NCBI GenBank assembly: GCA_900323505.1
Contig: OOIN01000022.1
Span: forward strand, 124,001 to 188,000
Reading direction: 5' to 3'
Source: Ustilago trichophora
Taxonomy: Eukaryota > Basidiomycota > Ustilaginomycetes > Ustilaginales > Ustilaginaceae
DNA length: 64,000 nucleotides
In this document: one piece after another, positions 43,701-53,476 of the stretch
How the letters are laid out: each line of letters starts with the position of its first letter
How positions within the stretch are numbered: the stretch's first letter is position 1
The notes under the pieces: model-generated
The model's database searches: none
What the model was told of the DNA's origin: nothing
What the model saw: only the letters and a program-made list of their open reading frames with translations
Made by a program: the position numbers and the translations under genes

Positions 43701-45428
43701 ATGCTACCAGCAGGAAGCTTCAAGATGCGCCAAGTGGTGGGTACGTCGGTTCCACAGTTGTAGCAGATGCGGTCGGAGGTGTCTTGCGCTTCTCTGCGCT
43801 GAAGTGATGGGCTAGCAGAGTCCTCGTTGTCAAAGGTTGGAGATGTGGCCGATTGCCGTCGAGAGTCAGAGTAGCCCGTCTGAGGAGAGTCTTTGGAGCC
43901 ATCCTCGGTGGAGAGGCCGAGGCTGCGGTTTTCCTTGCCCGAACGAGATAGCGCAACATCACAGTCGGATGGCCCGATGGAGGATTGCGAGTTGGGGACT
44001 GGAATCGGATCCAACGGACGAGTCGAAAGGGCAGGCGAAACAGAGGAGGGACGTGCGGCGGTCTCTGCTGTAGTGTCAGCTGCAGGAGAAGAATTGGCCG
44101 AGTTGCCAAAGACCTGCGCGACCTGCTGCAAAAGAGACTCGAGCTGTGCCTGCTGAGCAGGTTCTGGCGCCGATTTGGATGACCTCTGCTGAAGACTGTG
44201 CAAGATGGTGAGGAGCTGAAGCGTAGATGGGTTTGAGGCGGCTGATGAGAGCGCAGAGTTGGGAGAGTTGGCCGATACCGCTGGTGGAGAGGATGTTGCG
44301 GAGAAGGAGGCAGCCGAGGGAAGGCCCGGTGAAGTGCCAAGGGGCAGCAGCGCGGTCTTTGGCGAAATGACGCGTTCGGAACTCTTGTCAGCCAAAGGCA
44401 TAAAGCGTGGGGAAGGGCGCGCGGCAGGTCTGCGGATTTGACGCTCCATCGCACCATATGAAGAGGAGGTGGGATAGTCGGGCTCGGAATGCAAGGACAG
44501 ATGCGAGTCGCTTTCAACGTGTCGGGAGGAACGGAAGCGCTGAGCTGCCGAGACGACTTCGACTTCTGATGCGTGACGAGGCGCCGATCGATTGATGGAT
44601 GAAGAGCTGGAGCTGGCGCTAATACCGGCGCTGAAACTGGAACCAGATGAAAGGCCACGGACAAGGTTGAAGTACTTGTCCTTGCTTCTGGCCTGCGACT
44701 CTTTGAGCTTGATGACCACCTCGAGCACGTTGATATCCTCTTCGTATTCGCGGCCGTTCTCATAGCGCAGACGCCTACCATCCGAGCGGACGCGACCAGT
44801 GACGGTGGTCTCTCCTTCGCCCTCTTCCTCCAAGGCCCAGTTGAAGAAGCCTTTGCCAACAAGGATGGATGTGGCGGCGTCTTTGGGACGCGGTGGGCTG
44901 GAGCCGAGTTTGCTGGTGCTGGCGTCGTTGCGCTCGCGAGATGAAGTGGATGAAGAGGCGCGCGTGGGTGACGCGTGGCCTCGCGAGGAAGGCGATCTGA
45001 GTTGGTTGGCACGGAGTGTCTCCTCTGGGTCGACGGCGTAGATGATGAAATCTTTCCTGTCATCTGGGAGCAGCTCTGGACTTGCCATGCATACGGCGCC
45101 GAGACAGGTCTTGAGCGCGATGCGACCAAATCGTACCTGACGCGCTGGTGGTGATTGTTGGTAGTTGCTACCGGAGGGGCCGACGGGAGAAGGAGGCGTC
45201 ATGTTGGGAATGATGACTTCGACGGGGATGGGGCGCCCGAGTCGCGCGACCATGGTATGATTCGGACTCGAGTCCAAGGTATAGAGGACCTTGACTGTAG
45301 GTGGTGGATGAATATAAAGGGGTGTCTGTCAGTATGCACTCTTCGAGCTGTTAGGGCGACACCAGTACCTTGAGAGATTGCGCGTTGCTCGGATACTTAC
45401 CATCCATCCTGGGTCCGTGACTCGACAT
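40769..45428 (-). CDS. Spt21/Ams2-type GATA zinc-finger factor
   Basis: Two exons, 45428-45401 (28 nt) and 45294-40769, with a 106-nt intron (donor GTAAGT, acceptor CTACAG); 1517 residues. Splicing gives MSSHGPRMDVKVLYTLDSS. The VKVLYTLDSSPNHTMVARL opening, then QVRFGRIALKTCLGAVCMAS and ILVGKGFFNWALEEE, correspond to the N-terminal domain I associate with Spt21 and Ams2, regulators of histone-gene transcription. A GATA finger starts at Cys520-Cys523 (CYNCGTDVPTTWR) and closes at Cys591-Cys594 (CNPCGLYYLKW), with 67 residues between the Cys pairs instead of about 17-20. Then come a basic tail, an AT-hook-like GKRPGRPKGS near 755-765 and a 14-Gln run. In fission yeast, Ams2 drives S-phase histone expression and CENP-A loading; a similar role here is inference. 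Confidence 0.8.
42815..42856. repeat. CAG/CAA poly-glutamine tract inside the GATA gene
   Basis: Fourteen Gln codons on the minus strand, mixed CAG and CAA, in the disordered middle of the GATA factor. Likely length-polymorphic. Confidence 0.85.
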
Positions 45429-46274
45429 GGCGATGACTGTCGGCCAATGCCTTGTTGTCAGATCCGCGTTGTGAGATGGTAGATGTAGGATTGGGTCAGG
45501 GTCAATGGTGGGGGAGATCACGTCCGATAGGAAGGCAAAGAGAGTATCATTGGCGATTGTTTGGTGGCAAAGTGGGTCGGTGGTGGTGGTAGAAAGCACA
45601 CTCGCAGTATGGTGTGCTTTGACTGTGTCTGAATGCGCTACAATAGATGGGCGCGGCCGAGCGCAAGGGCGGAGTGCGATGCAATGAGAATGCGAAGATG
45701 AAGGCTGCGGTGATCTAGAGGACGCTACTGGGTCGCGTTGTATTGGCTTAAGGCTGCTTTGGATGAGATTGAGACAGTAAAGATAGAAGAAGAGAAGGTG
45801 TGCGACGTGGAAGATGCTGACTCAAGATTGAGACTGGCGGCGCAGACAGAGCCGGACTGAAGAGACGTGATTTAAGTGGAACGGATGTTTGATGAGGGTA
45901 GAGAGGATGATTGTAGTGTGGATGAGTGTGGTGTGTGGTGATGAAGGATGTGGATTGATGGAGCAAAGAATAACGAATGACAAACTCAACGCACACACGA
46001 CGATCCGGCCCCACGACGTGACTTTCGAGGTTGAGTAGATGGTGAATTGAATATGTGAGCCCGAGACACGCCAAAATTCCAATTCCCTTCACGCATCCCA
46101 AGTCGAGCGCGTAAAGATGCGTGCTTCGCGTCGAGTCGTACTTTGCTCCACATGATTTTTGTGTTCAGCTTTGGCTCCGACACGTCTCCGAGACGCGCCA
46201 CCAAAAACAAAACAAAAAACAAGCAGGATGTTATCGTCAGAGGTGTAACATCAAGATCAACGCTGCGCCAATAT

Positions 46275-46276
<2 letters not shown>

Positions 46277-46330
<54 letters not shown>
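46277..46330. repeat. 54-nt A homopolymer (T-run in the sense of the 5S gene)
   Basis: Uninterrupted A-run on the plus strand, starting six bases beyond the terminator T-tract of the adjacent minus-strand 5S rRNA gene. The true length may differ, since such runs are error-prone in sequencing. Confidence 0.9.
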
Positions 46331-46332
<2 letters not shown>

Positions 46333-46335
46333 GGA

Positions 46336-46341
46336 GAAAAA
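46336..46341 (-). terminator. RNA polymerase III T-tract terminator of the 5S gene
   Basis: On the minus strand the 5S 3' end GCAG runs into TTTTT then CTCCAG, followed by the 54-nt T-run. Four or more Ts are the usual Pol III stop. Confidence 0.75.
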
Positions 46342-46457
46342 CTGCAGCACCCAGGATTCCCGCGTGGTCCCCCACCGCAGTACTGACTAGGCGATATCTT
46401 GCTTAACTTCGCAGATCGAACGGGATGCGGTGCTTTCAAGATTCTATGACCGCAGAT
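46340..46457 (-). rRNA. 5S ribosomal RNA gene (dispersed copy)
   Basis: 118 bases. The minus strand reads ATCTGCGGTCATAG at the 5' end and GGGTGCTGCAGTT at the 3' end; these pair as stem I with one internal mismatch (U-U) and a G-U pair. Helix II/III sequence GAAAGCACCGCATCCCGT is typical of basidiomycete 5S RNA. The internal promoter is intact: box A region at about 46393-46407 (GTTAAGCAAG...) and box C region at 46359-46378 (GGTGGGGGACCACGC). The sequence GGGAATCCTGGGTGCTG follows. A Pol III T-terminator lies immediately downstream. It stands alone between two protein genes, not in an rDNA unit. All conserved elements are present, so it looks functional. Confidence 0.93.
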
Positions 46458-47552
46458 GTTTTGCAGAAGAGCTTGGTGCAAGATGAAGGCTAGTCTTCAG
46501 GGTCTTTGACAATGCGAGCGAGAGCATAACTTAGGGAGAAAAGATCGGGCTTTGTTCGTGTCACGTTGGTCTCGAGAGACGCTCGTCTGTCACCTCATCT
46601 GGCGCTGCAGTAAAGACTAGCTCGAGGGTGTGCAACTCTGGCACAGCACAATGCGCGCCTCGGAGTTGAGCCGACTCTTGTTGCTCCAGAGAGATGACAG
46701 GTCGCTCAACGTACCGTGCCCTGCACCCTCTTCTCGACTTACACTTCCTCTTCACTAGCATCACACAACTACACACACCCCTGAGTCAAGACATGCAAGA
46801 ACCTGAATATCTCATGGCGATCAATGGTTTCCAGACTGAACTATGGAGTAGCCGAATGAGCGGCAGGGTCGAGGGCAAGCTTCATTGCGATCAGCCCCAA
46901 CCCACTGGTGGCTTACTGTAACACGAAGCGACTAAAGAGAAGAGGCTCGTGTGCCATTTTGACAGTTTCCGTCTCGGAGGGAAGTGACAACGCGCGTCTC
47001 TTGTCGCCGAGCCAACTCAGACCACACTCTTAGCTTGGTCTGCTATGATGAAGCGATAGCCCCTGCATTGCACGCCAAAAAGTCAAGAAGGTCAGATGGG
47101 CCGATTTTGTGGTGAATTTTTGGGAGTCAAGATGCGCGCTTGCTGGAAAAGAACACAAACTCAAGGAGCAGAGAGAGCTTTGGCTTGACTCCGCTTCTTG
47201 ACATGCACCGGCAAGTAACTGCGCAGGAGCAACGTCAACAGCAGCACAACGGCGATCCTGGCTGATGCACGTTACGCTTTTTGAGCTGCACAACACTTTC
47301 TCTCTCCCTCCTGCAGATGGTCGCTAAACGGCACATTCTACCTATTTTTTCAAGCACACAATACACGATCGCTCGTCGAACTTGGCCTTCATTCTTTCAT
47401 CACTCTTGTCTGCAGTTCGCAGCGAGCCCACAGCTCGTCTGCATCACACGCACCAACTTTCACCCACGCCACATTTCCCACATTTCATCCTCTCAGTGCC
47501 GTCGGGTGACGTTCGTCAAGTGGCGACGGCATTTCCGTCTTTTTGGCCCAAC

Positions 47553-50500
47553 ATGGCCGACAACGATCCACTTCGTTCTCCTTTATCACCATCGGATCGG
47601 CCGCTCAGCCCGCGTGCTATCCAGTTCGCAAACGATTCCCATAACCAGGTCTCTCCTCGTCCATCGCGTGACGCCTCTCCCACCAAACTTAGCGTACGTC
47701 ACCACCATCACGCCCCGGGCTCAGGATCCGCATCCGGCTCAGGTTCAGCCAGCATCGATAGGCAGCCCTCTCCCGATCCTTTGCTCAGACCCAGGTCGAG
47801 GTCTCCAGCAGACATGGTCAAGGACTACGGTGCCGTCACCCGCGATGGCTCCGTAGCGACTAACACCTCCGATGGCAACGATGCTCAAAACGCAGCACGG
47901 ACAGGATACCGTGCTTCAGGTCCTGGCAGGATCAACCTACCACCATCTCCATACCTAGGCACCCACGCCGATCTGCTCTCACCTGGAGAGGATGATGCAA
48001 CAGCCAATCCCGGTGCAGCTCGTCCAAGAGCTGCTAGCATGAGTCCCAGCGTGGCCACCTCGCAGCGCTCAGGCAACCCTCGCAGAATGTCGTTCAAGAG
48101 AAGAGCACCCAGCGTCCAACAGAGGCAAAATTTCCTCCAGCGCGCCTCCATGGGCGTCTTCCCACGCAGAAAGCTCTCGACAGCAGGCAGCGATGCAGGC
48201 CCCAACGGAAGGAATCTCCGCCGAGTACACACCACTGGCGTCCCACCTGGTGGCGTCGGCGGCGAAGATGACGGTACCATCGACATCGACGCCCTCATCG
48301 CTTCCGCTGAGACGCCCTCCATTCCTCGCATGCTACCCACTGGCCGATCGGATCCTTACTCGACACCCATTCCCGCGCTGCCTTTCATCGTGCTATGTCT
48401 TGTTTGCTTTGGCGAGTTCAGCTCGGCCGGTGTTGCCGGTCCTTTCCTGTTCTTCATGATTGAAGATTTTGGTGTAGGTGGAGAGAGCGATGTCGGTTTT
48501 TGGGCAGGTATCGTCTCGGCCAGCTTCTTCTTTGCTCAATTCCTCACTTCGCTCATGTGGGCCTCGGTCGCAGATAAGCGTGGTCGTCGCTTTGTGCTTG
48601 CCATCTCGCTCCTCGGAAATGCCATCACTATGATGCTTTTCGGCACATCGCAGAATCTCGGCACTGCCATCTTCATCCGTCTCGCCCAAGGATTCTTCAA
48701 CGGTGCTGTTGGTGTCGCCAAAGGTGCCATCCGCGATATCACGGATGAGACCAACGAAGGAAGGGCCTACGCCCAGATGGGCTTCTGTTGGGGTATGGGC
48801 GGTATCATCGGTCCCATCTTGGGTGGCTTGCTTGAGCATCCGGTCAAAAAGTTCCCCGGCTTGTTTGCCGGCAGCCAGCTGTTCACCGACTATCCCTACC
48901 TGCTTCCATGCTTGGTCGCCGCTACATTCACCGCTGTCGGCTCGTTTTTGACGCTCTTCATCGGACACGATGGCGGCCCACGCACAGGTGCTATCCAGCT
49001 GCCTGAGAAAGGTGACATCGAGCGAGCAGCCAATCAGGTCGGAAGCTTTGGTCGCAGTGCAGGTCAACGCATCAGTGGCTATTTTAGCGGTGCTCGCAGT
49101 GCTGCCGAATCGGATCTCAGTCTCTCTCGCCATTTTACCGGTGCAGACCAAAGCAGTCGCAGTGGCACTTCCACTCCTGATGTTGGACACAGTCCGAGTA
49201 AGCTCCCACGCACATTCACGCAGCAAGTCGACTATGAAACTGGCGGTCCACCCTCGCCAGTCCCCAGCGAGGGCACTATCATCACGCACAACAATACCCT
49301 GGCCAACGACTCTGGCTTCTCTCGTGCTGACCTTCCCCCTCGCCGACAGCGCCTCTTCTCACGCACCGAAGAACGACAGCGTGGTATTCTGGGTGGAGGT
49401 TCTGCCTACGGTTACGACAGGCACATGTCGCGCTCCTCTGCCGCACCTGGAACCACCCACGACCGATCCGGCGCTGCAGCCCGTACAGAATCGTTTGCTG
49501 CCCAGAGTAGAACCGCAGGCCGCAACTCGTTCTCCTCCACCAACCAGTACGCCCCTGACTTTGAAGAGATCGGCCAACGACCTGGACTCAGCTTCGCACA
49601 ACGTTTCCTGCTTGCACAGGACGATTCCGTCTTTACCATCTCCGATCTCTGGGTTGCTGCTGCCATCAATGGCGACGATGCCTACGAGGACGTGTTTGAG
49701 GATGATGAAGATGAGCTTGATAACGAGTCGTATGAAGGTGGCAGCGTGCTAGAGGACAGCATTGCGGAGAACTCGATCGATGAAGAGGAGGAAGAGGAGG
49801 AGGAGGAGGATTTGAACGAGGGATCTTCCCTGCTGGCTCCACGACACTTGCCTCCGCTCAACTTTGCCCAGAGGAAACTGTCTCGAGCTGGCTTCTCGGA
49901 TACGGGACGCTCTGCAGGTTCGCGGCCCAGATCGATGCGCAGGAGCAGCGGCACAGCCCGAGTGCCCAGTCTGTACGCCAACACCGGTATCGAAAGCCCC
50001 ATGCTCTCCCCAGCGTACAACCCGCTCTCGCCCAGCATCGAGGGTGTCGCTAATGCACCTCTCGGACAGACTCGCGCCGACAGTGCTTGGGATCCAACCC
50101 TCGCCGGCATTCCAGAATCCCACTCGAACCGCAACAGTCTCTCCGTACCCGCTCGTCGAAGTGGTGGCACCTCTCCTTCATCTCAACGCCAGTCGCTCGC
50201 GCTGTCTGTCAACAAACCTGCCCAGCCAGTATCACTATTCACGCTGCTACCAGCAGCAATCATCGCCCACTACGGCTTGATGGCCTTCCATTCGTCCACC
50301 TTTGATCAAGTTTTTATGGCCTTCTTGGTGACTCCTGAGCCATCCGGCGGTTTGGGTCTGACCGCATCGCATTACGCCCAACTGATCAGCGCTATGGCCT
50401 TCTGCCAGCTCATCTTCCAATTCGTCTTTTACCCCCGTGTTGGTCCTCCGCAAGGCAAATTTTCCCATCTTGCCATGCTTCGATTGGGCACAGCCATCTA

Positions 50501-50870
50501 CCTCCCTTGCTATACTTTATTCCCTCTGCTTCGCGGAATGTTGCATCCGGAAACGGACGGATTCGTTATGGGAGGAATGATCTTTTTCGCCTCCTTGCGA
50601 TGGTTGGCAAACGTCTGCGCTTTCACGGCCGTTTCGGTGCTGATCAACGCCATGACCCCGCCGCATCTGACGCCGCTGGCAAATGGTTTGGCCCAGACAA
50701 CGTCGAGTGCGGCCAGATTTGTGGGGCCGATCGTCGGCGGTTTGGTATGGGCAAAAGGTATTGAAGGTGGGCCGGATCAACATAGTTGGCCATTCAACTA
50801 TCATCTTGGATTCTGGTTTGTGGGCACGGCTGCTTTCACTGGGTTCTTATTCACTTGGAGGATCAAGTGA
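47553..50870 (+). CDS. Major facilitator superfamily transporter with very large central loop
   Basis: Single exon, 1105 residues from the ATG in CCAACATGGCC; the frame is open upstream to 47382. Residues 1-270 are a Ser/Pro/Arg-rich cytosolic extension. The first six membrane segments span about 275-480 (LPFIVLCLVCFGEFSSAG; the loop-2/3 signature DKRGRRFVLAISLLG; FNGAVGVAKGAIRDI; CWGMGGIIGPILGGLLEHP). Residues 480-890 form a soluble loop with an acidic run (EEEEEEEEDL near 748-757). Six more segments run from about 895 to the end. The closest pattern is the MFS group with zinc-induced-facilitator-like and tetracycline-exporter-like proteins (DHA1-type). Substrate cannot be read from sequence. 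The last residues, FLFTWRIK, end directly in a membrane segment. Confidence 0.88.
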   Translation: MADNDPLRSPLSPSDRPLSPRAIQFANDSHNQVSPRPSRDASPTKLSVRHHHHAPGSGSASGSGSASIDRQPSPDPLLRPRSRSPADMVKDYGAVTRDGSVATNTSDGNDAQNAARTGYRASGPGRINLPPSPYLGTHADLLSPGEDDATANPGAARPRAASMSPSVATSQRSGNPRRMSFKRRAPSVQQRQNFLQRASMGVFPRRKLSTAGSDAGPNGRNLRRVHTTGVPPGGVGGEDDGTIDIDALIASAETPSIPRMLPTGRSDPYSTPIPALPFIVLCLVCFGEFSSAGVAGPFLFFMIEDFGVGGESDVGFWAGIVSASFFFAQFLTSLMWASVADKRGRRFVLAISLLGNAITMMLFGTSQNLGTAIFIRLAQGFFNGAVGVAKGAIRDITDETNEGRAYAQMGFCWGMGGIIGPILGGLLEHPVKKFPGLFAGSQLFTDYPYLLPCLVAATFTAVGSFLTLFIGHDGGPRTGAIQLPEKGDIERAANQVGSFGRSAGQRISGYFSGARSAAESDLSLSRHFTGADQSSRSGTSTPDVGHSPSKLPRTFTQQVDYETGGPPSPVPSEGTIITHNNTLANDSGFSRADLPPRRQRLFSRTEERQRGILGGGSAYGYDRHMSRSSAAPGTTHDRSGAAARTESFAAQSRTAGRNSFSSTNQYAPDFEEIGQRPGLSFAQRFLLAQDDSVFTISDLWVAAAINGDDAYEDVFEDDEDELDNESYEGGSVLEDSIAENSIDEEEEEEEEEDLNEGSSLLAPRHLPPLNFAQRKLSRAGFSDTGRSAGSRPRSMRRSSGTARVPSLYANTGIESPMLSPAYNPLSPSIEGVANAPLGQTRADSAWDPTLAGIPESHSNRNSLSVPARRSGGTSPSSQRQSLALSVNKPAQPVSLFTLLPAAIIAHYGLMAFHSSTFDQVFMAFLVTPEPSGGLGLTASHYAQLISAMAFCQLIFQFVFYPRVGPPQGKFSHLAMLRLGTAIYLPCYTLFPLLRGMLHPETDGFVMGGMIFFASLRWLANVCAFTAVSVLINAMTPPHLTPLANGLAQTTSSAARFVGPIVGGLVWAKGIEGGPDQHSWPFNYHLGFWFVGTAAFTGFLFTWRIK

Positions 50871-51595
50871 TGCGCTCTAGAAGGCAACATGCGACGAGGA
50901 GAAGGCCTCGTAATGGTTTCACGATTCATGTTGTTCTTAAATTATCTTTGCTTATCTTGCATGCGCCTGTTAGTAACTTGAATGCATCCCATTCTGTCAT
51001 GACTACAGTCCACGAGAGTAGGGTTGGTTGAGATGAGTGTGTATAGTCATGATCAAATCTGGGCAGGAAGTCTTTGTTGTCGATGTTGATCTTTCTTGTT
51101 TAGTTGGGTCAAGAGGTTGGGAGCTTTGTGAAGTGTGAGGAGGAGGGGATGTTGTTGTGAATTTTGGATGGTTTTTTTTAGATTGAGGGGTTATGTTTGG
51201 TGATTTGTGCGTCTTTTTTTTTTGGTGATAGATTTGGAGTGGGTGAGAAAGGTCGATCGATCGGGGAGGGGGTTTGGAGGGTTAGGGGGGTAAGATTTGT
51301 ATGTAAGGAGAAAAGAGATGTTTGGTTTTGCTTTGAGAACCTATCCCCCCCCAAACAAAGTTGATGAATGCAAGCTCTATACACCACAGTGAGTCATGAT
51401 CTTGTTTCTCACCCAAGTCTCTCCCGTTTTCAAGACACTATGTCACCAACAATTTTTCCCGTCTAGCATTGCTCTCTTGCGTCTCATACAATCCCAACAG
51501 AAAGGTCGAGCGAAAGAAATGCTATTTCAAGACAGAGAGAGAGAGAGATATAAGATGAAAGAACCTCTACAAGAGAGAATTATTCGATTGGATTT
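50871..51595. other. Convergent 3' interval, MFS transporter and QCR8
   Basis: About 725 bases, G/T-rich on the plus strand with several T- and G-runs (51171-51180, 51217-51224) and a GA repeat at 51534-51549. No gene seen. Confidence 0.65.
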
Positions 51596-52828
51596 TTACT
51601 CGTCATGACCAAGTTCAAGATGACCAGCTTTAGAGTTGTAATAAGCGTTTTTACTCTTTGCCCAAGCAATCAGACCGTAACCTACCAAACCGATCGTCCA
51701 TCGAACAAAGCAAAGCAAAGCAAAGAATAACTTGTCAGTATATATATACATCTTCCACAGAGAAAAAAAGGGGTGAAGGGAAGAAGAGAGAATAGGGGAT
51801 TCAAGGGAAAGCTTACCAGCAGCAAAGGGAACGGCAAAGTAAGGAGCCTGTTGCATGATACGTTTGAAACCGTAGAAAAGGTACGAGTGAAGAGCACCCT
51901 TCATAGCGTTTTGCTGGAAAGGCGAAACAGAGTATTGAACGATTCCCTTTTGGGCTGGTCCTCCCATGTCGCCCCACCATCCCATCTGTTGGTTGGTTTT
52001 TTTTTTCACATGTATCGACGGTGGGGAAACCATTGATGATTGTAGGTGCGAGTAAAGGTGATGATGTTGTGGTTTGATGTGGTGCGTGCGGTGAGGGGGG
52101 ATGGTACGGCGTTAGGTGTGGTGGAGAAAGATGTTGAGTTGATGCAAGTTGAAATGGGTATACAGCCGATGGATGCGGTTGGTTTGGGTATGGGGGGTAT
52201 GGTTGAGAGTGGAGGATGTCGCAGTGTCCAGGTCGACATTTGTCAAAAGTGCATTGCAAAGGTGCATGTATGTAAGAAGTGTCCACATATTGCAGGTCAG
52301 GGTGGACGCAGAGTGCATGAGGAAGATGTTGCACGACACAGATCGTATGTGTGTAGAGAGTTTTTGCAACGTTGCAAGGAATGCAGATCCAAACGGCAAA
52401 CAGTTGAGTTGTAGGTCGTGAGTTGCGTTACAAAGTCGTCCAGAGACCAAGACATGAGCGGCGAATGTAGGCGATCAGATTGAGAAATGTAGGAGGATAC
52501 AGATGTGAATAGTCAGCGGACTGCCTCATGAACATTCTTTGCAACCTTTTACTGTCTGCGCTTATTGTCCAGTCTAGCCTTCAACCCTGCTATCCTCTTC
52601 TACAACAAGATCTCTTGATCTCAACCATCAGCAGTACCATCTCTCACCTCCGACCTCCAACCTTCTTGCGATCTTGCAATATCCACATCCACAAGATTTC
52701 CAAAGACCTTCACCAGATTAGAGCAACAATCCCGTCGGCTCCCCGACTTTGCTTGAATTGTTGAATCGTCTACTTACGTATTTCTTGCCCGTAGGCATAC
52801 CGGAGAACGAGACCTGAGAAGCGCGCAT
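51596..52828 (-). CDS. QCR8: Ubiquinol-cytochrome c reductase subunit 8 (complex III)
   Basis: Three exons, 52828-52778, 51985-51817 and 51681-51596; 101 residues. Introns are 792 nt (donor GTAAGT, acceptor CAACAG, phase 0) and 135 nt (donor GTAAGC, acceptor GGTAG, phase 1). The spliced protein has GMPTGKKY joined to MGWWGDMGGPAQKGIVQYS, matching the [20 protein letters not shown] start of yeast Qcr8, then VSPFQQNAMKGALHSYLFYG, a membrane segment around YFAVPFAAGYGLIAWA, and the C-terminal YYNSKAGHLELGHD that corresponds to SKAGREELE. Role: small inner-membrane subunit of the cytochrome bc1 complex, at the quinone pocket near cytochrome b. The exon joins are supported by unbroken homology across both. 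The first intron is exceptionally long for this genome. Confidence 0.92.
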
Positions 52829-53422
52829 GATGACTTTGCTTTGATGTGAGAACCAAAAAGGTGATGTGTCTATGTGGAGAATGGAATGATCCCAACAACG
52901 ACAAGGACGACAATCAACTGAGGTTGATGTTGCTGCTGCTGCCGTTGCTTGGTGCGTTTCAAGTTGAGCGACACCCGAGGTTGAATTTCGAAGAAGTGCC
53001 TAAAAGGCGGAACCGAGACGAGAGAGAGTTGAATCCGACCCGTGCGAAATTTAGAAATTTCCCGAACCAATCCGACCTGCGTGCAAATTGAGGGATTTGT
53101 AATCGCTCTAGTGCACTGCTTGCATTCACGTCCGAGAGAAAGTTTTTTTTTTCATCCAATCTGTGAGTCTGTGAGATCGCACATCTTCAAGCATACAAAA
53201 AAGTGGTCCCTTCTCAGCTCTCGAGTCCTCAACATGACGTGTTGTCGCTCTCAGCACAGGATCGTGTGAAAAGGACTAAGAAAATGACTTTTTGCATGCG
53301 TGATGTACAGCGGATAAGAGATCGATTTAGCATGATTTGCTTCCAAACAAGTAAGGAAGGAGCCCAAACAAAAGGAGAATGCTTGACCCGGCTCTCAGAG
53401 CGAGACCAGCATGGAATGTGTT

Positions 53423-53463
<41 letters not shown>

Positions 53464-53476
53464 CGGGGGTCCGCAA
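52829..53476. promoter_or_regulatory. QCR8 promoter and Rho-GEF 3' flank
   Basis: About 650 bases between two minus-strand genes. Contains a T-run at 53143-53152 and the 39-nt G-run at 53425-53463 right behind the Rho-GEF stop codon. Short frames crossing the G-run are artefacts of the homopolymer. Confidence 0.65.
53425..53463. repeat. 39-nt G homopolymer
   Basis: Uninterrupted G-run on the plus strand, followed by C and five more Gs. It begins 13 bases past the Rho-GEF stop and is C-rich in that transcript's sense. Strong G-quadruplex potential on the plus strand. Confidence 0.9.

Larger units (their letters stand above)
45429..47552. promoter_or_regulatory. Divergent interval, GATA factor and MFS transporter, with an embedded 5S gene
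   Basis: About 2.1 kb. Apart from the 5S rRNA gene (46340-46457) and the 54-nt A-run no gene was recognised. The 200 bases before the MFS start are C/T-rich. Confidence 0.6.

Noticed and set aside
52046..52414. Cys/His-rich 122-residue frame on the plus strand inside the QCR8 intron
   Set aside because: No regular zinc-finger spacing, no family match, and it is antisense to a supported intron; likely chance.
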